Source of the DNA: DASQVO01 sp035640715
GTDB lineage: Bacteria; Actinomycetota; Actinomycetes; Streptosporangiales; Streptosporangiaceae
Direction: 5' to 3'
NCBI GenBank assembly: GCA_035640715.1
Contig: DASQVO010000045.1
Location: forward strand, 1 to 11,164
Length of the DNA stretch: 11,164 nt
Part shown: positions 5,869 through 11,164 of the stretch, piece by piece
Position numbering within the stretch: position 1 is the first letter of the stretch
Layout of the letters: every line of letters begins with the position of its first letter
Program-made: the position numbers and the translations under genes
The notes under the pieces: model-generated
Database searches by the model: none
What the model was told of the DNA's origin: nothing
Seen by the model: only the letters and a program-made list of their open reading frames with translations

Positions 5869-6020
5869 ATCCCGGCATTGCGGACCCAACCGGTCCCCCC
5901 GCACACCGGTAACCGGCCAGCTAGTCGACCACTGCGTGCGCGGCTGTGCATCCGGTGCCCGCCCCAGCTGAGAGCTGAGCCGGGTACCGGCCTTAGCCGC
6001 CGAACGCCCGGGGCAGGCAG

Positions 6021-6659
6021 CTATCCCGCCGTACGGAGCGGCAGCGGCGACTGGCCCGGCACGCCGAGCGCCGTCTCCACGATCGAGAGGAATATCTCGG
6101 CATCCCGGAGCAGGTCGTCGGCTTCCCGCGCGGTCACCGCACGGGACAGCCCGGCTTCAGCTGCGGCGCGCTTGCTCGCCCCGGCCGCGAAGAATGCGGC
6201 CCATTCGGCGAGCGTCGGCTCGGCCTGCGGCAGCAGCTCCCATACGCTGCGGGGCCGCCTGCGGCGTGATCCGCTGGCGGGCTCGCCGCGAGCGGCCACC
6301 ACCGCTGCGGCGGCGCGCAGCGCGGCCAGGTGGGCAGCGACATAGCGGCTTGCCGGCCCCGTCTCGCCGATGGCATCGGCAAGCCCGCGCCGCGCGGACT
6401 CAAGAAGGGCCAGGGCTGACGGCGCCACCCGGCATCGCGGCAGGCCGCCCGGCGATGGTATGCCATTGGCCGACCCGCGATCGGCCAACCCGCGGTCACC
6501 CGGTACGCCATCGCCGAATCCGCGATCCGCCGGGCGCTGGCCCCCAGGCCCGCGATCGCCAGGTCGATGACCGGCAGGGCCGCCTTCCGCGGGTCCTGCC
6601 GCCCAGGTCCCGGCGCGTGCCGGGACGCACACCTGCGCTGACGTGACTGCCTTCACCAT
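6021..6659 (-). CDS. HEPN-domain protein (SAV_6107-like) with pentapeptide-repeat linker
   Basis: A 212-residue cytosolic protein. Residues about 81-199 are a helical domain resembling the actinobacterial SAV_6107 HEPN family, with RYVAAHLAALRAAAAVVAAR (105-124), SVWELLPQAEP (138-148) and READDLLRDAEIFLSIVE (178-195). R105-YVAA-H110 matches the HEPN R-X4-6-H motif, the catalytic signature of HEPN ribonucleases. Whether this family cuts RNA is unknown to me. Residues 30-70 are a low-complexity linker of seven pentads such as GDRGL and ADRGS. I start at the ATG at 6659, which has AGGAGAGAGGA just upstream. The frame also opens at a GTG at 6722, but that would place the hairpin at 6684-6724 inside the gene. 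It is convergent with bldD; no partner toxin or antitoxin gene is visible. Confidence 0.72.
   Translation of the reverse strand: MVKAVTSAQVCVPARAGTWAAGPAEGGPAGHRPGDRGPGGQRPADRGFGDGVPGDRGLADRGSANGIPSPGGLPRCRVAPSALALLESARRGLADAIGETGPASRYVAAHLAALRAAAAVVAARGEPASGSRRRRPRSVWELLPQAEPTLAEWAAFFAAGASKRAAAEAGLSRAVTAREADDLLRDAEIFLSIVETALGVPGQSPLPLRTAG
6456..6560 (-). repeat. 15-bp in-frame repeats encoding the HEPN protein linker
   Basis: Cognate cCCGCGaTC segments (plus strand) recur near 6474, 6489, 6519 and 6549, at multiples of 15 bp. They encode seven consecutive pentads at residues 34-68: GDRGP, GGQRP, ADRGF, GDGVP, GDRGL, ADRGS and ANGIP. The 5-residue period and frame conservation point to a coding minisatellite. 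Confidence 0.7.
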
Positions 6660-6683
6660 CGCCGTCCTCTCTCCTGTGCGTAA

Positions 6684-6724
6684 CCGTGCCAGGCGAGACG
6701 CTTCCCCCGTCTCGCCTGGCACGG
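6684..6724. other. Perfect 17-bp inverted repeat in the HEPN gene leader
   Basis: CCGTGCCAGGCGAGACG (6684-6700) is followed by a 7-base spacer CTTCCCC and its exact reverse complement (6708-6724). On the HEPN mRNA the hairpin would end 24 nt before the ATG, just upstream of the AGGAGAG ribosome site. No T-tract follows on either strand. It could be an attenuator, a stability or RNase-sensitive hairpin, a terminator blocking read-through in either direction, or a dimeric protein operator. The pairing is directly visible; the role is not. Confidence 0.85.
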
Positions 6725-6871
6725 GGTCCGGCTGCCCGAGGGGGGTCGGCGGCCGGAGCCTCGCACAAGCTAGTCGAACACAGTTTCGCTCGCATGTCTA
6801 GCCCGTCTGTATCTCCGTTCGAAATGTACTGTGAGGGTCTGACATTCTGGCCGTCGCGCACCCCGGACCAC

Positions 6872-6951
6872 CGCACGCCCGGGGGAAGGACCATCGCACG
6901 GCCGGGGAAGCACCGCACGGCCGGGGAAGCACCGCACGCCCGGGACATCGC
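6872..6951. repeat. Four tandem CGCACG(G/C)CCGGG repeats
   Basis: Units begin at 6872, 6895, 6914 and 6933. The two central units (6895-6913 and 6914-6932) are identical 19-mers, cgcacggccggggaagcac. The first is extended to 23 bp and the last diverges after CCGGG. A 19-23 bp period is about two helical turns, so repeated binding on one DNA face is possible; slippage is the simpler explanation. Confidence 0.75.
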
Positions 6952-7220
6952 AGTGCGGCGACATCACACGCCCCCTGGCCCGGGATTACACCGAAACAGG
7001 CCACAGTCATGACGTAGGCGTGCTGTTTCCACAACGGGCGCAATTAGCTACTTTTATGCCGTAGCATCCCCTCTACCCGAAGGCGCGCAATGCCGCACCA
7101 GCCACAACCACGTCTGGTGCCTACGCGTCACTGCCACTCATGCGGGAGCCCGGCCGGCGGAACGGGGCTTATCGGCCGAGGCCCGACCGAGGCGGGCCCG
7201 GGTATATCGGGCAGTGAAGT

Positions 7221-7272
7221 GCGGCCACATCGGGTAACAGAACATGGCGGCCACATCGGGCGACGGAACGTT
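7221..7272 (+). repeat. Two adjacent 26-bp direct repeats upstream of the first GH2 gene
   Basis: gcggccacatcggg occurs exactly at 7221-7234 and 7247-7260. The 12 bases after each copy are also related, giving 21 matches in 26 with no gap. Four of the five differences are transitions. The second copy ends 9 bp before the GGAGG ribosome site of the GH2 gene, so it may be a duplicated regulatory site or a recent tandem duplication. Confidence 0.7.
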
Positions 7273-7295
7273 AGTGACGCGGAGGTTTCATCTGC

Positions 7296-9725
7296 ATGGA
7301 GCCGTCATCGGGGGAACAGCCTGGCAGGTCCCACCGGCCTTCGCGCCGTGCCCTGCTGCTGGCCGGGCTGGCGGGCGGCGCCGGCGTAGCCGCCGCTCCG
7401 GTAACGGAGCTGATCCGCGGCCTGGTCCGGCCGGCCGTTGACGCCGACGACCGCATCATCGCACGGACGTACTCGTTCAACGCGGGCTGGCTGTTCGGCG
7501 CGTATGCCGACGGCTCTGACCAGGAACGCTATGACGACACGGGCTTCAGGCCCGTTACGCTGCCGCACTGCGTGACGCCACTGTCGTGGCGGGACTGGAA
7601 GCCATCCGCGTGGGAGCGTATCTGGGTCTACCGCAAGCATTTCGACGGCGCGGGGCTGCTCGACGGCCGGGTGCTCGTGGACTTCGACGGCGTGATGGTC
7701 AATGCCTCTGTGGTCATCAACGGCCAGCTCGTCAGTAGCCACATAGGGGGGTACCTGCCCTGGTCGGCGGAGCTGACCGGTCATCTTCGGCCCGGCCACA
7801 ACGTGCTTGCGGTGGTGGTGGACTCCCGCTGGCTTCCGGTTCCGCCGGAGGGCGCCGCCAACGGCCCGGCCTCTGTCGACTTCCTGCAGCCCGGCGGTAT
7901 CTACCGTGACGTCATGCTGCGGCTGCTGCCGGACGCCTTCCTCTCCGACGTCTTCGCCCAGCCGGCCGACGTGCTGTCCAGCGGCCGGCGCGTGGACATC
8001 CAGTGCACCATCGACGCCGCAACTGCCCTGCCCGCGCCGATGCAGCTCAGCGCGGAGCTTTCCGACGGTACCCGCAAGATCGCCGCCACACGCACCCTGA
8101 ACACCCTGCCGGCCGGCGCCACCATTATCGGGCTGCAGCTCACCGGGCTCGGCGATATCGAGCTATGGTCACCGCAGAGCCCGAAGCTCTACGAACTCAC
8201 GACAACGCTGCGGGCGCCGGGAGCCGGCACGCACTCGGTGCGGCAGCGAATCGGGTTCCGCGAGGCGGCATTCCGGCCCGACGGCTTTTTCCTCAACGGC
8301 GAGCGCCTGAAGATATTCGGCCTCAACCGCCATCAGCTCTTCCCCTACGCGGGGATGGCGATGCCGGCCCGCGTGCAGCGCAGGGACGCCGAGATCATCA
8401 AGAATGATTTCAACTGCAACATGGTGCGCTGCTCCCACTACCCGCAGTCCCGGCATTTCCTTGACGCCTGCGACGAGCTGGGCCTGATGGTCTGGGAGGA
8501 GGCGCCCGGCTGGCACTGCGTCGGCGACGCCGCATGGCAGGACACCGTGCTGCAGAACGTCCGGGACATGGTGGTCCGCGACCGCAGCAGGCCGTCGGTG
8601 ATCATCTGGGGCACCCGGCTCAACGAGACCAGTGACTACCCGGACCTGTACTACCGGACCCGGCAGATCGCCCGGGAGCTGGACGGCTCGCGGCCGTCGT
8701 CCGGAGCAATGGACCACTACAGCGTCAAGTCCTGGAGCGAGGACGTCTTCGCCTACAACGACTACCACCGGGAGCCGGGCGACAATGCCGGGCTGCTGTC
8801 CCCGCTGCCCGGCGTCCCCTACCTGATCACCGAGTCGGTCGGCGTGCAGTGGCCGCAGCCACGGCATTACCGCTGGATCGATCCGCCAGCCTTGCTCGCC
8901 AGGCAGGCTGTCCTGCACGCCCAGGTGCATGACATCGCCCGGTCCGATCCCCGGTACGCCGGGCTGCTCGGCTGGGCGGCCTTCGATTACGCGTCGCTCC
9001 TCGGCCCGGGCGGCGACCGCATCAAGTGGGCGGGCGTCGCCGACGGCTTCAGGATCGCCAAGCCCGGCGCCGCCATCTACCTGTCACAAGTGGACCCGCG
9101 AGTACGGCCGGTGATCGTGCCCGTGTTCTTCTGGGACTTTGACGGTGAGCCCGCTCCGGGTGGCCATGGGCCCGGCGTCATGATCGCCAGCAACTGCGAG
9201 CAGATCAAAATCTTCGTCGGCGGCGAGCACGCCGGCACCGGGCTGCCGATGCTCGACGCGGAATTGTACGGCCATCTCGCCTATCCGCCGACGCTTGTCA
9301 ATCTGCCCGTCGCCCGGAATGAGCGTCCGGAACTGCGCATCGAGGGATACGTGAATGGCAAGCAGGTGGCAATGGTGCGCATGTCGGCGGGGCCGGCCGG
9401 CGATCATCTCGGCATGGCGGCCGACGATACCGCCATCGTCGGCGACGGCTCGGACGCGACCCGCGTGGTGTTCCGCGCCCTCGACGCGTACGGGAATCAG
9501 CGACGGTTCCGCACTGGGGACGTGACGCTGCGGGTGACGGGTCCCGCCGAGCTTGTCGGGGACAACCCGTTCCCGCTCGGCGCATACGGCGGGCTCGGCG
9601 CAGTGTGGGTCCGTTCGCGGCCGGGGGAGTCGGGGCCGGTAAGGATCACCGCCGGGCACCCGGTGCTGGGCCAAGCCGAGGTGCAGATCAACGTCCTGCC
9701 GCCCAGCTGCCAGCGCCTCACATGA
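7296..9725 (+). CDS. Tat-exported glycoside hydrolase family 2 protein
   Basis: An 809-residue GH2-type retaining beta-glycosidase (beta-galactosidase/glucuronidase superfamily); the substrate cannot be told. A twin-arginine signal SRRALLLAGLAGGAGVAAA (16-34) predicts folded export. The N-terminal jelly-roll sugar-binding domain runs about 60-215 (FNAGWLFG, LQPGGIYRDV). An Ig-like domain follows to about 325, then the TIM barrel (about 326-600) with GLNRHQ (342-347), RCSHYPQS (378-385) and DELGLMVWEE (393-402). The acid/base is Glu444 in RLNE and the nucleophile Glu513 in ITES, so it should be active. A further beta-rich region (about 605-800) probably holds C-terminal Ig-like domains. The start ATG at 7296 has GGAGG 10 nt upstream and places the Tat signal correctly. 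A closely related gene follows, suggesting local duplication of a secreted glycan-degrading pair. Confidence 0.9.
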   Translation: MEPSSGEQPGRSHRPSRRALLLAGLAGGAGVAAAPVTELIRGLVRPAVDADDRIIARTYSFNAGWLFGAYADGSDQERYDDTGFRPVTLPHCVTPLSWRDWKPSAWERIWVYRKHFDGAGLLDGRVLVDFDGVMVNASVVINGQLVSSHIGGYLPWSAELTGHLRPGHNVLAVVVDSRWLPVPPEGAANGPASVDFLQPGGIYRDVMLRLLPDAFLSDVFAQPADVLSSGRRVDIQCTIDAATALPAPMQLSAELSDGTRKIAATRTLNTLPAGATIIGLQLTGLGDIELWSPQSPKLYELTTTLRAPGAGTHSVRQRIGFREAAFRPDGFFLNGERLKIFGLNRHQLFPYAGMAMPARVQRRDAEIIKNDFNCNMVRCSHYPQSRHFLDACDELGLMVWEEAPGWHCVGDAAWQDTVLQNVRDMVVRDRSRPSVIIWGTRLNETSDYPDLYYRTRQIARELDGSRPSSGAMDHYSVKSWSEDVFAYNDYHREPGDNAGLLSPLPGVPYLITESVGVQWPQPRHYRWIDPPALLARQAVLHAQVHDIARSDPRYAGLLGWAAFDYASLLGPGGDRIKWAGVADGFRIAKPGAAIYLSQVDPRVRPVIVPVFFWDFDGEPAPGGHGPGVMIASNCEQIKIFVGGEHAGTGLPMLDAELYGHLAYPPTLVNLPVARNERPELRIEGYVNGKQVAMVRMSAGPAGDHLGMAADDTAIVGDGSDATRVVFRALDAYGNQRRFRTGDVTLRVTGPAELVGDNPFPLGAYGGLGAVWVRSRPGESGPVRITAGHPVLGQAEVQINVLPPSCQRLT

Positions 9726-9870
9726 CCACCACGGTGCAGCTGGCCAGGCGCACATTGCCGGGGCTGCCACCACGGCGAAGCCCGTTCGGCATGGAAAGAC
9801 AAATCGGCCGCGGAACTGACCAGGATTTGCCCGGGCCGCAGACCCTGTCTACATGTCGATTCAAGGTCGG

Positions 9871-9882
9871 TTCACGCGTGAA
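9871..9882. promoter_or_regulatory. Candidate operator palindrome between the two GH2 genes
   Basis: TTCACGCGTGAA is a perfect 12-bp palindrome centred on CGCG, 64 bp upstream of the second GH2 start. Such sites with a central CG are typical of LacI-family sugar repressors that control glycosidase genes, but no regulator gene is in the window and no copy precedes the first GH2 gene. The rest of the 221-bp spacer (9726-9946) shows only an A/T-rich end near 9905-9940 and no gene. Confidence 0.45.
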
Positions 9883-9934
9883 TCCGGCATTTTCGTACCG
9901 GGGAGAATTGCTGATTAAATCCGATTGATTTGGT

Positions 9935-9940
9935 TAGGTT
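9935..9940 (+). promoter_or_regulatory. Candidate -10 element for a leaderless second GH2 transcript
   Basis: TAGGTT fits the TANNNT pattern and ends exactly 6 bases before the GTG at 9947, the spacing expected when transcription starts at the first base of the start codon. The only ribosome-site-like bases (AGG) fall inside this hexamer. The -35 region (tgatta near 9912) is poor. Confidence 0.35.
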
Positions 9941-9946
9941 ACTCGC

Positions 9947-11164
9947 GTGGCTGATCCCTCTGCTTGGCACCAGGGCTGCGGCAACCCGCCACATCAGGAC
10001 CTCCCGGCCGGTGCTCTGCCGTCCCGGCGGGCCGTGCTCCGCACCGGCACGTTCGGCGGTGCCGCCCTCGTATCACTGCGCGCGCTCGGGCATTCCGGCC
10101 GCGAACCGGCGGCAACGGCCGCGACCGGGGCGAAAGCAGGGCCCACGCGCGGCTACGGCTTCAATCGGGGCTGGCTCTTCGGCGGCGTCTACGTCAGCGG
10201 CTCCGAACTGCCCGGCTACGACGACAGCGGTTTCGCCGACGTCACGCTTCCGCACACGGTCACGCCGCTGTCGTGGGGAGACTGGGACTACACGGCCTGG
10301 GAGAAAGTGTGGATCTACCGCAAGCATTTTGAGGGCTCCGCAGTCAGCGGCGGCCGGGTGTTCGTGGACTTCGACGCCGTGATGACGAACGCGGCCGTGG
10401 TGCTCAACGGGGTCACGGTCGCCGCGCACGAGGGCGGGTACCTGCCATGGTCAGCCGAGCTGACCAGCCACCTCGTGGCGGGTCACAACGTGCTCGCCGT
10501 CATCGTGGACGCCCGCCTGCTGGACGTGCCGCCGGACAACCCGCTGCGCGGCACAGGGTATACGGACTACCTCCAGCCCGGCGGGATCTACCGGGACGTC
10601 ACCCTCCGGGTCGTGCCTGACGTCTTCATCACCGACGTGTTCGCCAAGCCGGTCAACGTGCTCAGCTCCACCCGCAGCGTGGAGGTGCAGGTGACGATCG
10701 ACGCCGCCAGCGTGCCCCGCGGCCCGGTACAGGTCACCGCCGAACTGCTCGACGGATGCCAGGGGATCGCCGCTGCCACGGCCACCGCGACGATCAGGGC
10801 GACCGGCACGACCGTGGCCCGGCTCACCATCACCGGCCTCGGCGATGTGGCCCTGTGGTCGCCGGACACACCCAGGCTCTACACCATGAAAACAACGTTG
10901 TCGGACACCGGCGGGCCGCCGCATACTCTCCAGGTCACCACCGGCTTCCGCGAGGCCGTCTTCAAGCTGGACGGCTTCTACCTCAACGGCAAGCGGCTGG
11001 AGATCTTCGGGCTGAACCGGCATCAGCTGTTCCCCTACCTCGGCATGGCGGCGCCCGCGCGGCTGCAGCGCCGCGACGCCGAGATCCTCAAGAACGAGCT
11101 CAACTGCAACATGGTGCGCTGCTCGCACTACCCGCAGTCGCCGCACTTCCTGGACGCCTGCGAC
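9947..11164 (+). CDS. Second Tat-exported GH2 glycoside hydrolase, 5' part
   Basis: The first 406 codons of a paralogue of the preceding GH2 gene; it runs off the right edge. The start must be at or after the GTG at 9947, because an in-frame TAG lies at 9935-9937 and no other start falls between. A twin-arginine motif SRRAVLRTGTFGGAALVSL follows at residues 26-44, so the GTG also gives a sensible Tat signal. From FNRGWLFG (72-79) to PHFLDACD (399-406) the protein aligns with residues 61-393 of its neighbour with a net length difference of only two residues, sharing LQPGGIYRDV, GLNRHQLFPY and NCNMVRCSHYPQS. The catalytic glutamates lie beyond the window, so activity cannot be judged. The signal peptide and linker differ clearly from those of the neighbour, suggesting an old duplication. 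Confidence 0.9.
   Translation, partial: MADPSAWHQGCGNPPHQDLPAGALPSRRAVLRTGTFGGAALVSLRALGHSGREPAATAATGAKAGPTRGYGFNRGWLFGGVYVSGSELPGYDDSGFADVTLPHTVTPLSWGDWDYTAWEKVWIYRKHFEGSAVSGGRVFVDFDAVMTNAAVVLNGVTVAAHEGGYLPWSAELTSHLVAGHNVLAVIVDARLLDVPPDNPLRGTGYTDYLQPGGIYRDVTLRVVPDVFITDVFAKPVNVLSSTRSVEVQVTIDAASVPRGPVQVTAELLDGCQGIAAATATATIRATGTTVARLTITGLGDVALWSPDTPRLYTMKTTLSDTGGPPHTLQVTTGFREAVFKLDGFYLNGKRLEIFGLNRHQLFPYLGMAAPARLQRRDAEILKNELNCNMVRCSHYPQSPHFLDACD

Larger units (their letters stand above)
6660..7295. other. Repeat-rich spacer between the HEPN and GH2 genes, no convincing gene
   Basis: This 636-bp divergent spacer contains the 17-bp inverted repeat (6684-6724), four CGCACG-CCGGG repeats (6872-6951), a GCTAC / GTAGC hairpin in an A/T-rich patch (7047-7065), a GCACCAG / CTGGTGC inverted repeat with a 12-nt loop (7095-7120) and two 26-bp direct repeats before the GH2 gene (7221-7272). 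Open frames here are short, overlap other features and lack GC-rich third positions. TAGCAT at 7062-7067 is a possible -10 with no matching -35. Confidence 0.65.

Noticed and set aside
6660..6722. HEPN gene starting at the GTG at 6722
   Set aside because: The ATG at 6659 has a strong AGGAGAG site, while the longer start would encode one arm of the perfect inverted repeat.
6774..6789. TCGAAC-N4-TTTCGC resembling an actinobacterial SOS box
   Set aside because: The right half matches only four of six bases of GTTCGA and no DNA-repair gene is near.
7266..7288. GGAAC...GTT as an ECF sigma promoter before the first GH2 gene
   Set aside because: The -10 would fall at or after the ribosome-binding site, leaving no room for initiation.
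7090..7389. 99-codon ORF with a CHSC motif and a GAAGG site before its ATG
   Set aside because: It runs 94 bp into the GH2 gene in another frame, its third positions are not GC-rich, and it reads through the 26-bp repeats; only one CxxC is present.
10073..11146. Minus-strand open frames opposite the second GH2 gene
   Set aside because: They are shadows of the GTG-started GH2 frame, whose conservation with the neighbouring GH2 gene settles the coding strand.

Overview
This GC-rich window looks like the chromosome of a filamentous actinomycete. The main evidence is a 164-residue BldD developmental regulator next to a pyrR-pyrB-pyrC-carA-carB pyrimidine operon. From memory, the same neighbourhood occurs in Streptomyces. 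The HEPN protein and the Tat-exported glycoside hydrolases fit that view. I see no rRNA, tRNA, CRISPR array, transposase or integrase.

Bases 1-4811 are the pyrimidine operon on the minus strand, in transcription order pyrR, pyrB, pyrC, a 39-codon mini-ORF, carA and carB (carB runs off the left edge). Carbamoyl phosphate from CarAB feeds PyrB and then PyrC, and PyrR senses uridine nucleotides. The pyrR leader can fold into a PyrR-type binding hairpin whose lower stem contains the Shine-Dalgarno sequence, which suggests translational repression. The gene junctions are unusual. pyrB/pyrC is spanned by five 18-bp tandem repeats, and pyrC/carA by two 57-59 bp tandem units. Each repeat tract contains a mini-ORF that overlaps the gene on both sides.

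Bases 4812-5293 are the divergent pyrR/bldD control region. It holds a candidate extended -10 promoter for pyr, a GTGA-N6-TCAC palindrome, a good sigma-70-type promoter for bldD and several GTTAC/GTAAC palindromic elements. bldD (5294-5788, plus strand) faces a minus-strand HEPN-domain gene (6021-6659) across a probable terminator. The HEPN protein has a pentapeptide-repeat linker, and its leader carries a perfect 17-bp inverted repeat.

Bases 6660-7295 are a repeat-rich spacer without a convincing gene. Two tandem paralogous GH2 glycoside hydrolases follow on the plus strand. The first (7296-9725) is complete, with both catalytic glutamates. The second starts at a GTG at 9947 and is cut by the window end before its active site. 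Both have twin-arginine signals. Between them lies a perfect 12-bp palindrome that could be an operator.

The most novel-looking signals are the repeat-built, overlap-preserving junctions in the pyr operon, the PyrR hairpin that covers the ribosome-binding site, and the 17-bp hairpin before the HEPN gene. All functional statements are read from sequence and family knowledge; no search or folding was run.
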